The translations under genes were made by a program, and so were the position numbers. This document shows positions 17,361 to 29,897 of a DNA stretch of 64,000 nt, piece by piece; position 1 is the first letter of the stretch, and the number at the start of each line of letters is the position of its first letter. The notes under the pieces are model-generated. The model did not search any database. It was given only the letters and a program-made list of their open reading frames with translations, and was not told where the DNA came from. This DNA is from Thiohalocapsa sp. (GTDB taxonomy: Bacteria > Pseudomonadota > Gammaproteobacteria > Chromatiales > Chromatiaceae): contig NZ_JAJDNQ010000078.1 in assembly GCF_022340605.1 (NCBI RefSeq), positions 29,404-93,403 on the forward strand, given 5' to 3'.

Positions 17361-20300
17361 GTTGCAGCGCCGCGTGGCCCGGCCTCCGCCAGAATTGCCT
17401 GCAGGTCTTGCAGGCTCGGCGGCTTGGCCAGGTGGGCGTCAAACCCGGCCGCCAGCGCCCTGGCCACATCGTCGGGCGCGGCGTATCCGGACAGGGCGAC
17501 AAGCTTGGGCACCCGCGGTCCGGGCTCCTTGCGCAGCGTCCGCGCGACCTCGTAGCCATCCATCCCGGGCAATCCGATATCGCACAGGACCACGTCGGGC
17601 ACGAAGGCCCGCACCTGCTCGACGCCCTCCGGCCCGGACAGCGCGACCGCGACGATGTGGCCGGTGAGCCCGAGGAGCATCCGCAGGCTTTCGGCCGCAT
17701 CGGTGTTGTCTTCGATGATCAGGACGCGCCGCCCGTCACCGCGGGGCCGGGACCGCGCCTGGGACAGTCTTGCCGGGCGCGGCGGCGGCACCATCGGCAG
17801 ACGCACGGTGAGCTCGGCGCCCCGGCCCTCGCCGGCGCTCGCCGCGCTCGCGGTGCCCCCGTGCATCTCGACGAGCCCCTTGACCATGGCCAGCCCGAGG
17901 CCGAGCCCTCCCCGGGTGCGCGCGAGTGTCGTGTCGGCCTGTGCGAAAGGCTCGAAGACACGCGGCAGCATGTCGGGCGCAATGCCGATCCCGGTGTCGC
18001 GGACCGTCAGGATGGCCTGCCCGAGCGCCGTGTCGTGCACCGCCGAGACGACGACCCGCCCCCCGCCCGGCGTGAACTTCTCGGCGTTGTTGAGCAGGTT
18101 GTCGATCACCTGCGCAATGCGGATACGGTCGGCGTTGATCCACAGCGGCTGTTCCGGGAGCGCCACCTCGAGGCCGAGCCGGCTCTGGGCGATGGGCTCG
18201 CGATAGTCCTCGACGGCGCGCCGGATGAGGTCGCAGAGGTCCAGCCGCTCGCGCTGGAGCTGGATCTTGCCGCGCGCGATGCGGGTGACATCGAGGAGGT
18301 CGTCCACCAGCCGCGTCAGGTGGGTGACCTGGCGCTCGATGACCGCCTTCGCCTTCAGTGCTGTCGCGTCGCCCGGTGCCGCGTGGTCGATCACATGGAG
18401 GCTGTTGCGAATGGGGGCGAGCGGATTGCGCAGCTCGTGCCCGAGCATGGCCAGGAAGTGGTTCTTGCGCCGGTGGGATTCCTCCAGCGAGACGCGTGCC
18501 GCGACATGCTGGAGGGCCAGCGAGGCCACGGTGGCGAGTTGCCGCAGCAGGGCCTCGTCCTCCGCCGTGAAGTCCCCGTTCGCCTTGTCGGTGACCAGGA
18601 TCATCCCGTTCGTGCCGCCACCGCGCGCGCGGATAGGCACGCCGAGCAGCCCGCGCACCCCCACGTGGCCATCCGGCAACCCCCACCACCTGGGGTGCGC
18701 GCGCAGTTGCGCGTCGGTGAGCCGTATGGCGTCGGTGCCGTCGGCCAGGTCCATGTGCACGCCGCCCTTGTCGACCTGGAACATCTCCTCGGGCGGGCGG
18801 GCCGACGCATGCGGCGCGTGCGGCGCGTGCGCGACACCGCCGACGATCGCCGTGCCGCTGACCAGCCCGTGCCCGCAGGTCGCGAGCCGCGCCCCGGTAA
18901 GCGGCAGTGCCGCCTCCGCGACGGCTTGCAGCATATCGTCGAGATCGGTCTTCGCCATGACCGAGAGCGAGGCATCGGCGAGCCGGCTCAGGCCCTCGCG
19001 GGAGCGCAGCAGCGCCTCCTCGGCGGCCTTCTTTTCGCTCACATCGCGCCAGGCCACGACGCCGCCGACGATGTTGCCAGCGCCATCTCGGATGGGGGCC
19101 GCATTGCACAGCAGCGAAAGCTTCTCGCCACGGGCACTGACCTGCACCAGTTCCGCGTCGAGCACGGTTTGGCCCTGGAGCGCGCGCACCAAAGGAAGCT
19201 CTGCTGGCGGCATTGGGGTTTCGCCGTCCGGCATAAAGACCTGCCAGTCGCAGGCGACCTCCTGGATCGACTTGCCGGCGTGGGGGCCGCCCAGGAGCTC
19301 TTGTCCGCGCCGGCTGATCAACCGCAGCTCGCCGCCGGCATCGCAGATGGTGATGCCCTCGGGCACATGCTCCATCAGCGCCGCCAACATCCGGTCGCCC
19401 GCCTCTGCCTTGTCCAAGGCCTGCCGCAGGGCCCGCTCGGCCTGCCGGCGCTCGGTGACGTCCAGGTTCATTCCGATCCACTCGACGACCTCACCGGCCT
19501 CATCGCGGATCGGCGCCGCATGAACGCTCATCCAGCGCCATGCGCCATCGCGCCGGCGGATGCGGTGCTCGTTCGAGAACGGCTCGCCGCGCCCGACGGC
19601 CTCTGTCCAGCGCTCGGCCGCCGCCGCGAGGTCGTCGGGATGCACCGCCCGCGTCCAGCCGCTGCCCAGCATCTCCTCGGCGCTCTGGCCGGTGAACACC
19701 ATCCATTCGGGCTGCGGGGCCACGTGCATGCCCGACGGCGGGCAGGACCAGGTCACCGCGCTGCTCGCGGCGACGAGTGTGCGATAGCGCAGCTCGCTCT
19801 CGCGCAGCGCCGCCTCGGCGCGCTTGAGCTCCGAGATGTCGACGAAGGTGACGACCACGCCCGCGATGGCGTTGTGAACGGTCCGGTACGGAATGGTCCG
19901 CAGGATGAACCAGGCGCCGCCGTCCGCGCTCTGCAGCTGGCGCTCGGCGGGCGTCAGGGTGCGCAGCACCGCCTGCACGGTGTCGACGAGCGCCGAGTCC
20001 TCGAAGCGCGGGGCGAAGTCGCCGATCGACCGGCCCACATCGCTGTCGACGAGATGGAACAGACGGGTGGCCGCGGGAGTGAATTTCGCGATGCGCAGAC
20101 GGCGATCGAGGAACAGCGTGGCGATCTCCGTGCTCGCGAACAGGCTCTGCAGGTCGCTGTTGGCGCCGCCCAGCTCCTCGACGTTCTGGCGCAGCTCGGC
20201 GTTGATCGTCTCCAGCTCCTCGTTCAACGACTGCAGCTCTTCCTGGGAGGTCTGCAGCTCCTCGTTCGCTGACTGGAGCTCCTCGTTGGTGGAGATCAGC

Positions 20301-22372
20301 TCCTCATTGGCCGACTTGAGTTCCTCGTTGGCCGATTCGAGATCCTCGACGGTGGTCTTGAGCTCAGCGCGGGTGGCGCGCAGCTCGCTCTCCAGCCGAT
20401 CGAGGGCCGGCTCGTCGCACAGCCCGGCGGCGGCGTCGGGCGCCTCGGGCGTATCCAGCGGCGCGTGGTCCTGCAGCGCCACGAACAGCAGCCCGGCATC
20501 GGCCTCCAGGCCAGGCAAGGGCCGCAGCGTCAGCCGCAGGCGATGCATGCCGTCGTCGAGCTCGACGGGGATGTCGTCACGAATCACCCGCCGCCGCACC
20601 GTCGCCGCCATCTTCAGCGCCCGCCGGAGCTCCACGCGCAAGGCCGCCGGGAGCAGATCGACGAGGTTCGTGGTGACGGCACCGGAGGGGAGCCGGAAGT
20701 ACCGATCCAGCCGTCCGGCCACCAGGATCAGGTCGCCACGATCATTGACCACCGCGCAGGGGGTCGAGTACTCGTCGAGCACGATGCGCTCGAAGGCGGT
20801 GCCGAGACGCTGCTGCAGCGCCAGCGGGGACTGCTCCCGGCTCGGCGCGGCCGGTACCAGCGAGGCCTGGCTGCGGGCGGCCATCGGGAAGTCCACGGCA
20901 GGACGGATGACGGTCTCCTTGCGGCGGAAGATCCGGCTCGGCTTGTCGATGGTCTCGAACAGCTCGGAGCCGCCGGCGAGACCCTCGGAGGGCCCGAGGA
21001 ACAGGAAGCCCCCGGGGCGCAGTGCGTAGTGCAACAGCGGCACCAGCTTCCGCTGCAACGCGCCGGAGAAATAGATCAGCACGTTGCGGCAGAGAATCAG
21101 ATCCAACTGCGAGAACGGCGGATCGCGGATGAGGCTGTGCTCGGAGAAGATGCACAGCTCCCGCAGCTCCTTGGCCGCCTGGTAGTGCTGGCCCTCGCAG
21201 ACGAACCAGCGCGACAGGCGCTCGGCACTCAGCTGCTCGGCGATGGCCGGGGAGTAGCGCCCGGCGCGGGCTTCGGCCAGCATCTCCGTGTCCAGGTCGG
21301 TGGCGAAGATCTGGACGAAGCGCGCGGAGCGCAACCGTTCCAAGTGCTCCCGCACGAGGATGGCGATCGAATACGCCTCCTCTCCCGAAGCGCAGCCGGC
21401 CACCCAGATGCGCAGCGGCGCATCCGCCGGACGCCCCTGGATCAGCCGCGGAATGACCCGCTGCGCCAAGGTCTGGAAGGCATCCGGATCGCGGAAAAAC
21501 TGGGTCACGCCGACGAGGAGGTCCTTGACGAGGGCTTCGGCCTCCGCCTTGTCCCGCCCGAGCAGCGCCAGATACCGACCGACCGCGGGCATATGCATCA
21601 CCTGCATGCGCCGGCGGATGCGCCGCAGCATTGTGCCCTCCTTGTAGGCCGAGAAATCGTGGCCGGTCTGCTGCTGGATGAGATCGCAGATCCGCTCCAG
21701 GTGGTCGGCGAGCTGCGCCTCTAGGGTCGCGCTCGCCGCGTTGTGCGCGCTGGCGAGATAGCCGGCGTGCTCCAGCAGCTTCGCGGCCAGCTCATCCGGC
21801 GGCAGGACATGGTCCGCGAGGCCCGCCTCGATCGCGCTCCGGGGCATGGACGCGTACCGGGCGGTCTCGGGGGCCTGTACGAGCGTCAGCCCCCCGCGCT
21901 CCTTGATCGCACGCAGCCCCGCAGTGCCATCGTGGCCGGCGCCGGAGAAGAGCAGCGCGACCGCCCGCTCCGCCGCCGCCGCGGCGAGGGAGCGAAAGCA
22001 ATGGTCGATGGCACCGCCGGCAACCCCCACGGTTAACGCCGTCACCCGGAAGGCGCCATCTGCCAGCGCCAGCAACGTGCCGGGTGCGATGACATAGGCG
22101 TGATCAGGCTCGGGCCGCATGCCGTCGGCCGCCTCGAGCACCGGCATGGCGGTGTGGCGGCCCAGCAGATCCGTCAGGATACTCGGCTGACGGGGCTCCA
22201 GGTGCTGCACCACGACGACGGTCAGGCCGGCGTCGGGGGGCAGATGTGCCAACACCTGCTCCAGCGGCTCGAGCCCCCCGGACGAGGCGCCCAGCCCCAC
22301 GATCATTTCGGGCCCGTGCCGTCCCTCGGGTGTGCTGATGCCAGCTCCTTGCTGGTGCGGCGTGCGATTCAT
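17357..22372 (-). CDS. CheB-CheR-PAS-GAF hybrid histidine kinase with receiver domain
   Basis: This 1671-residue protein has, in order: a CheB methylesterase domain (about 20-200) with its Ser in GASSGG, His in VVQHLEP and Asp in GAGHDGTAGL; a CheR methyltransferase (about 215-480) with WVAGCASGEEAYS and LILCRNVLIYF; a Glu-rich coiled coil (about 640-740) of repeated NEEL units; three PAS-like segments (about 745-1110); a GAF domain (about 1120-1290); a HisKA domain with the phosphorylated His in MLGHELRNPL; a HATPase; and a receiver with Asp in LCDIGLPGMDG. Members integrate methylation-like and sensory input in one chain. No membrane segment is seen. It is monocistronic, and its stop codon comes from a repeat end. 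Confidence 0.88.
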   Translation of the reverse strand: MNRTPHQQGAGISTPEGRHGPEMIVGLGASSGGLEPLEQVLAHLPPDAGLTVVVVQHLEPRQPSILTDLLGRHTAMPVLEAADGMRPEPDHAYVIAPGTLLALADGAFRVTALTVGVAGGAIDHCFRSLAAAAAERAVALLFSGAGHDGTAGLRAIKERGGLTLVQAPETARYASMPRSAIEAGLADHVLPPDELAAKLLEHAGYLASAHNAASATLEAQLADHLERICDLIQQQTGHDFSAYKEGTMLRRIRRRMQVMHMPAVGRYLALLGRDKAEAEALVKDLLVGVTQFFRDPDAFQTLAQRVIPRLIQGRPADAPLRIWVAGCASGEEAYSIAILVREHLERLRSARFVQIFATDLDTEMLAEARAGRYSPAIAEQLSAERLSRWFVCEGQHYQAAKELRELCIFSEHSLIRDPPFSQLDLILCRNVLIYFSGALQRKLVPLLHYALRPGGFLFLGPSEGLAGGSELFETIDKPSRIFRRKETVIRPAVDFPMAARSQASLVPAAPSREQSPLALQQRLGTAFERIVLDEYSTPCAVVNDRGDLILVAGRLDRYFRLPSGAVTTNLVDLLPAALRVELRRALKMAATVRRRVIRDDIPVELDDGMHRLRLTLRPLPGLEADAGLLFVALQDHAPLDTPEAPDAAAGLCDEPALDRLESELRATRAELKTTVEDLESANEELKSANEELISTNEELQSANEELQTSQEELQSLNEELETINAELRQNVEELGGANSDLQSLFASTEIATLFLDRRLRIAKFTPAATRLFHLVDSDVGRSIGDFAPRFEDSALVDTVQAVLRTLTPAERQLQSADGGAWFILRTIPYRTVHNAIAGVVVTFVDISELKRAEAALRESELRYRTLVAASSAVTWSCPPSGMHVAPQPEWMVFTGQSAEEMLGSGWTRAVHPDDLAAAAERWTEAVGRGEPFSNEHRIRRRDGAWRWMSVHAAPIRDEAGEVVEWIGMNLDVTERRQAERALRQALDKAEAGDRMLAALMEHVPEGITICDAGGELRLISRRGQELLGGPHAGKSIQEVACDWQVFMPDGETPMPPAELPLVRALQGQTVLDAELVQVSARGEKLSLLCNAAPIRDGAGNIVGGVVAWRDVSEKKAAEEALLRSREGLSRLADASLSVMAKTDLDDMLQAVAEAALPLTGARLATCGHGLVSGTAIVGGVAHAPHAPHASARPPEEMFQVDKGGVHMDLADGTDAIRLTDAQLRAHPRWWGLPDGHVGVRGLLGVPIRARGGGTNGMILVTDKANGDFTAEDEALLRQLATVASLALQHVAARVSLEESHRRKNHFLAMLGHELRNPLAPIRNSLHVIDHAAPGDATALKAKAVIERQVTHLTRLVDDLLDVTRIARGKIQLQRERLDLCDLIRRAVEDYREPIAQSRLGLEVALPEQPLWINADRIRIAQVIDNLLNNAEKFTPGGGRVVVSAVHDTALGQAILTVRDTGIGIAPDMLPRVFEPFAQADTTLARTRGGLGLGLAMVKGLVEMHGGTASAASAGEGRGAELTVRLPMVPPPRPARLSQARSRPRGDGRRVLIIEDNTDAAESLRMLLGLTGHIVAVALSGPEGVEQVRAFVPDVVLCDIGLPGMDGYEVARTLRKEPGPRVPKLVALSGYAAPDDVARALAAGFDAHLAKPPSLQDLQAILAEAGPRGAAT

Positions 22373-22919
22373 CAGGTTTCGTATCGCGAACGCGAGGGAC
22401 TGCGGTTGTGCGGTGGTAAGCCGTCCGCGCGGTCTGGGGCACGCTCCACCGTAGTTAGGCGGCGAGTGGCTGGAAAGAAACGGCCTGCCAGGTCAGCGCT
22501 TGCGGCCGCCCACCGATAAGCCGGGCGCATCCCAAGGATTCTTGGTCAAAGCGCCAACATCCGCAACAGCGCCGAGGCCGGATCTGACAACAATGGCGCC
22601 ATCGCTGCCTACGAGAAGCCCGGAGCGGTACCCGGCGGGACGTGGTGGCGCGCGTCGAGGGCACCTCGAAAAATTCGAGGTCCCCTCGCGAGTTCTTCTG
22701 GCCGAAACCGGCTCACGGCTAGCGACATGCTGTCCGAGTAACAATCCCGCATCCTAGAGGGCCCGCTGCCGCGGGAATGCTGGATTGCAAGACCTGACCC
22801 CGAAGATGTGACCCCGAGGATTTACGAGGATGGAAGAGCGGCCTGCCGCAGCCGGGATCAGCCGGCGCCCGCGCGGGCGCAACTGTCGCGCGCGGGACCG
22901 TGGTAGCGATGCAGCGAGC
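22373..22919. other. Intergenic region of about 550 bases
   Basis: No gene is recognised. A hairpin CCTCGAAAAATTCGAGG lies near 22665-22681, and a short direct repeat of TGACCCCGA(A/G)GAT lies near 22797-22822. The kinase promoter should lie at the left side of this stretch. Confidence 0.45.
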
Positions 22920-23993
22920 TCATCCGTCCATCCATACCGCCGCCAGCTCGCGCAGCAGCGCCGTGGCATAGCTACCCACGGGGAGCGAGAACTGAAGCCG
23001 TACCTGGTCTTCCGCGGCTCGGGACAACCGCAGGTCTTCCGGATAGAGCGCCAGCGGCCGGCGCTCCTGCTTGAGCCCGGCAGCCGCGAGGCCCTGCTGC
23101 CACTGCGCGAAGGGCGCGGCGATCTGTGCTTCGAGGCGCGCGACCTCGCCGGCGGTGAGCGGCTCGCCGGCGCCGAAGAGTGGGCCGGTGGGCTGGGTGT
23201 CGCCGCTGGCGACGCGCTCGCGGATGCGCTCGTCGATGGTCTCGGCCAGAAAGTGAGAATGGCTGCCGCGCAGTTGCAGCCGCTCTCCGGGCAGGGCGCT
23301 GTGCCAGTCGCCGCGCTCCACGCGGGCCGCCAGCACCTCATTGAAGAGCTGGGAGCGCGCCGCGGAGAGATAGAGCCCACGCAGGTGGCGGTCGGCGCGG
23401 CGGCCGCGGTCGTCGGCGGCGGGGGCACCGCGGAACATGGCCGCGGCACGGTGCAGGTTGTTCTGCTCGCGGCCGAAGCGCTGGGGGCCGTAGTAGTTGG
23501 GCACGCCGAGACTGGCGATGGCAACGACACGTGCCGCGAGCGCATCGACATCGCCCTCGACGTCGCGCAGCAGCAGGTCGAAGCGGTTGCCGGCGAGCAC
23601 GCCGCGGCGCAGCTTGCGCTTGTGCGCATGAGACTCCAGCACCTCGATGCCGTCGGTGGCCAGCAGCGACCAGTCCGGCTCCGGCCTCGCGCCCAGGTGC
23701 ACCGAAAACCACTGGGTGGTCACGGCACGGCGGTCCTTGAGCCCGGCGTAACCGACCATTTTGTGGGGCACGCCGGCCAGCGCCGCGAGGCGCCGCGCCG
23801 CCCAGTCGGTGTTGCAGTTGGTCTTGCGCACCCGCAGCATGCGGTGCTCGCCGTCGCCGTCGGGGCCGAAGGCGAGGATCTCATCGACCACGAAGTCCTC
23901 GGGCTGGCTGCGCAGCCGACAGCGGATCAGCGGCTCGCTGTGGGCGTATGGCAAGGTGTCGAACGGCCGCCACCAGGGCACGGGGACGGACAT
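22920..23993 (-). CDS. truD: tRNA pseudouridine(13) synthase
   Basis: TruD converts U13 of tRNA-Glu to pseudouridine. Family signatures are PEDFVVDEIL near the N-terminus, the catalytic Asp in GYAGLKDRRAVTTQ, and RRGVLAGNRFDLLLR, NYYGPQRFG and FLAET. The start chosen is ATG 23993 (MSVPVPWW), which puts the PEDF motif at the usual distance. A GTG at 24095 overlaps the ispF stop (GTGA) and would add 34 low-complexity residues. It is the last gene of the eno-ftsB-ispD-ispF-truD block. Confidence 0.9.
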   Translation of the reverse strand: MSVPVPWWRPFDTLPYAHSEPLIRCRLRSQPEDFVVDEILAFGPDGDGEHRMLRVRKTNCNTDWAARRLAALAGVPHKMVGYAGLKDRRAVTTQWFSVHLGARPEPDWSLLATDGIEVLESHAHKRKLRRGVLAGNRFDLLLRDVEGDVDALAARVVAIASLGVPNYYGPQRFGREQNNLHRAAAMFRGAPAADDRGRRADRHLRGLYLSAARSQLFNEVLAARVERGDWHSALPGERLQLRGSHSHFLAETIDERIRERVASGDTQPTGPLFGAGEPLTAGEVARLEAQIAAPFAQWQQGLAAAGLKQERRPLALYPEDLRLSRAAEDQVRLQFSLPVGSYATALLRELAAVWMDG

Positions 23994-24091
23994 CTCGTCG
24001 GACTGCCGCGGCGCGCTCGCCGTTGCTGTTGCGGGCGTGGGTGCTGGCATTGACCGGTCGGCGTCCTGCAGGAGGCGGGGGTGTAGCCTGA

Positions 24092-24565
24092 TCACGATGC
24101 GTCGAGCAGGACGACCGCGAAAGCGGCAATCCCCTCACCCCGGCCGGTGAAACCCATGCGCTCCGTCGTCGTGGCCTTGACGTTGACGCGCGCGGACGGA
24201 CACCGCAGATCGGACGCCAGCGTCTCGCGCATGGCGGCGATGTGCGGCGCGAGCTTCGGCGCTTGGGCGGCGATGGTGAGGTCCGCGTTGTGCACGCTGA
24301 GCCCGCGCTCGGCGAGCGCGTCCATCACCCGCCGCAGCAGGATGCGGCTGTCGATGCCGGCGTAAGCGGCATCGTTGTCGGGAAAGTGGTGGCCGATGTC
24401 GCCCAGTCCGGCAGCGCCCAGCAACGCATCGCAGAGGGCATGAATGACGACGTCGCCGTCCGAGTGGGCGGCGAGCCCCTGGTCGTAAGGGATCTCGACG
24501 CCACCCAGCACCAGCCTGCGGCCGGTCTCGAACCGATGTGCGTCGATGCCTTGTCCAATCAGCAT
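24092..24565 (-). CDS. ispF: 2-C-methyl-D-erythritol 2,4-cyclodiphosphate synthase
   Basis: A 157-residue MEP-pathway enzyme that forms the cyclic diphosphate from CDP-ME 2-phosphate. The metal ligands appear in GIDAHRF (Asp, His) and in [33 protein letters not shown] and the C-terminal [17 protein letters not shown] are also typical. The start is ATG 24565, 8 bases after the ispD stop; an upstream GTG would add ten non-family residues. It is normal for ispD and ispF to be adjacent. Confidence 0.95.
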   Translation of the reverse strand: MLIGQGIDAHRFETGRRLVLGGVEIPYDQGLAAHSDGDVVIHALCDALLGAAGLGDIGHHFPDNDAAYAGIDSRILLRRVMDALAERGLSVHNADLTIAAQAPKLAPHIAAMRETLASDLRCPSARVNVKATTTERMGFTGRGEGIAAFAVVLLDAS

Positions 24566-24573
24566 GGCTAGTA

Positions 24574-25305
24574 CTACTCCTTCACCCGTCGGCACCCGTC
24601 GGCTGCCTGCTGTTGCCCGAGGAAGAAGACCGCAAGCGGCAGATCCTCGGGCCGGGTGATCTTGATATTGTCGGTATGTCCGTCGATGAGCCGCGGGCGC
24701 ATGCCGAGGAGCTCGACAGCGCTGGCGTCGTCGGTGACGATCAGGTCCTGCGCCTCGGCATGGTCCAGGGCGCGGCGCAGCAGACCGAGCCGGAACGCCT
24801 GCGGCGTGTAGGCACGCCAGAGGTCACTGCGCGGCACCGTGGCGGCCACGCGATCGGCGTCGGCACGCTTGACGGTGTCGGCGATGGGCACGGCCAGCAG
24901 CGCGCCAACGGGCTCGTCCGCCAGCGTCGCCAGCAGGGCGTCGAGATCGGCGCGCCGCAGACAGGGGCGCGCGGCATCGTGCACCAGCACCCAGTCGTCG
25001 TCGGCGGCGTGCCGTGCGAGCACGTCCAGCCCATTGCGTACCGAGTGGCAGCGCTCGGCACCGCCCGGCGCGCGATGCACCCGCGGGTGCCCGGCATAGC
25101 CACTGGTATCGGCCCACCAGCCGTCCTCGCTGCCCAGCACGACGACGCAGCCGGCGATGCTGGGGTGGTCCACGAAGGCGCCGATGGCGTGGTCGATGAC
25201 GGGCCGCCCGGCAAGGTCCAGGTATTGCTTGGGCACCTCTGCGCCGAAGCGCCGGCCGACGCCCGCGGCGGGGATCAGCACCCAGTGGCGTGCATGGGCG
25301 CTCAC
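24574..25305 (-). CDS. ispD: 2-C-methyl-D-erythritol 4-phosphate cytidylyltransferase
   Basis: A 243-residue nucleotidyltransferase that activates MEP with CTP. It shows the signature [20 protein letters not shown], then [23 protein letters not shown] and a C-terminal [11 protein letters not shown]. Translation starts at GTG 25305. It follows ftsB by 22 bases in the standard gammaproteobacterial order. Confidence 0.95.
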   Translation of the reverse strand: MSAHARHWVLIPAAGVGRRFGAEVPKQYLDLAGRPVIDHAIGAFVDHPSIAGCVVVLGSEDGWWADTSGYAGHPRVHRAPGGAERCHSVRNGLDVLARHAADDDWVLVHDAARPCLRRADLDALLATLADEPVGALLAVPIADTVKRADADRVAATVPRSDLWRAYTPQAFRLGLLRRALDHAEAQDLIVTDDASAVELLGMRPRLIDGHTDNIKITRPEDLPLAVFFLGQQQAADGCRRVKE

Positions 25306-25327
25306 CGGAGGCCCAGTCCGATACCGG

Positions 25328-25624
25328 TCACTTGCCCGCCTCCGGCCTGTCCTTCTCGATCACCTGCAGGAAAACCTCTCCACGTTGGATCATGCCGAGC
25401 TCGCTGCGGGCGCGGTCCTCGATGGCCTCCAGTCCAGTGCGCAGGTCCTCCACCTCCGCCGTCAGCGCGAGGTTGCGCGCCTCCAGCCGGTCCAGCTCGG
25501 CGTGGTAGTCGTCGATCTGGGCGCGCAGGGCTTGCAGCTCCTCGAGGCTGCCCCCGCCCACCCAGAGCCGGTACTGGAGCAGACCCAACAGCAGCAGGAG
25601 GCCGAGGATAACCCAGCGTGTCAC
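25328..25624 (-). CDS. ftsB: Cell division protein FtsB
   Basis: A 98-residue bitopic protein with one N-terminal helix (ILGLLLLLGLLQYRLW) and then a coiled coil (residues about 27-70, LEELQALRAQIDDYHAEL). The C-terminal RSELGMIQRGEVFLQVI matches the FtsB end. It acts in the FtsQLB complex at the division septum. It starts with GTG at 25624. The eno-ftsB-ispD order is the usual one and supports the call. Confidence 0.92.
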   Translation of the reverse strand: MTRWVILGLLLLLGLLQYRLWVGGGSLEELQALRAQIDDYHAELDRLEARNLALTAEVEDLRTGLEAIEDRARSELGMIQRGEVFLQVIEKDRPEAGK

Positions 25625-25672
25625 GGCTTTGCCCCCTGCTGCATTGACAAATTCCCCTATGGGGGTCGTTAC

Positions 25673-26980
<1,308 letters not shown>

Positions 26981-27137
26981 CTACAGAGCGATGGGCAGGG
27001 GGATGTGCATGTTCGGCAACAGAGGCGCGTCAATGACCGGCGCAAGGCGGCGGAGCCAGCCGGACGGCATGGCCCGGACCACATGGGTCGGGCGGCGCGG
27101 ATCAGACAACCGGGGGCCGGGCGGCATGGCATGCCGC

Positions 27138-29157
<2,020 letters not shown>

Positions 29158-29565
29158 ATGCAAAAGCTTGCCAAGATCTTCGGCATCGCCGCCATCGCCG
29201 GTGCGGCCACCTTCTCGATGAGCGCCGCGCAAGCCTGGTGGGGTCCGGGCGGCTGGGGCGGCCCCGGCTACGGCAGCGGCTGGGGCGACGGCATGGGCGA
29301 TTGGTTCAACGACATGTTTGGCGACGGTTACGGCGACTTCAACATGAGCATGTCCGGCGGCGGCCGTGGCTATGGCCGCGGTCGCGGCTACGGCTATGGC
29401 CGCGGCTACGGCTCTGGCTACGGCTACCCGTACGGCGGCTATGGCTGGGGCGGCTATCCGGGGGGCTGGGGCGGCTATCCGGGCTGGGGTGGCTACGGCA
29501 TGCCGTACGCTGCGCCTTACGCCGCACCGGCAGCCCCCGCTGCCCCGGCTGAAGAGGCCAAGTAA
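29158..29565 (+). CDS. Sulfur globule protein-like Gly/Tyr/Trp-rich exported protein
   Basis: A 135-residue protein with a classical signal peptide (cut after AQA, before WWGPGG). The mature part is built of Gly-Tyr, Gly-Trp and Arg-Gly-Tyr repeats, with [18 protein letters not shown] and [12 protein letters not shown] stretches. This composition and the FGDGxGDFNMSxSGGG core resemble the sulfur globule envelope proteins (Sgp) of Chromatiaceae, structural proteins around periplasmic sulfur inclusions. The C-terminus is Ala/Pro-rich ([12 protein letters not shown]). It is monocistronic with its own promoter and a double hairpin terminator, suggesting high expression. The exact Sgp subtype is not assigned. 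Confidence 0.78.
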   Translation: MQKLAKIFGIAAIAGAATFSMSAAQAWWGPGGWGGPGYGSGWGDGMGDWFNDMFGDGYGDFNMSMSGGGRGYGRGRGYGYGRGYGSGYGYPYGGYGWGGYPGGWGGYPGWGGYGMPYAAPYAAPAAPAAPAEEAK

Positions 29566-29588
29566 GGGCTCGCCATCTGCGTCCCTGC

Positions 29589-29649
29589 GGCCGATGCCGT
29601 CCGGCATCGGCCACGGAGGCCGCGCCCTCCCCGGCGCGGCCTTTTAGTT
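29589..29649 (+). terminator. Double hairpin terminator after the sulfur globule gene
   Basis: A perfect 10-base stem GGCCGATGCC/GGCATCGGCC (29589-29612) is followed by a 9-base stem GGCCGCGCC/GGCGCGGCC (29618-29641) and then TTTT. The second hairpin plus T run looks like an intrinsic terminator. Confidence 0.75.
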
Positions 29650-29839
29650 TCTGCACACATCGGCTCGACAGATCGCCAGGGCGATCCTGCCGCACGGGCG
29701 CACCACACCGTCGGACAGTCCTGCAAACCGAAGGGCACGCGCCGAAATCGCGCTACGGAAAGCCCCTATATAGGCGGCTTCGCCGAGAAAAATCAGTAAT
29801 TACACCAACACCGACGCGTGAAAGCGACAGCAATCGGCC

Positions 29840-29853
29840 TTGATGCATGTCAA
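29840..29853. promoter_or_regulatory. FNR-type binding site upstream of fnr
   Basis: TTGATGCATGTCAA matches the FNR dyad TTGATnnnnATCAA with one mismatch. It is centred about 52 bases before the TTG start of fnr, so it is well placed for autoregulation. The HTH of this FNR keeps the residues that read TTGAT. Confidence 0.55.
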
Positions 29854-29897
29854 CTTGAGTTGCAGAATAGGGCTGTCAACCAGCCGGGGACACCGCC

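Noticed and set aside
17000..20272. A 1090-codon plus-strand open frame over the hybrid kinase
   Set aside because: It is antisense to a gene with clear domains on the minus strand and shows no motifs itself.
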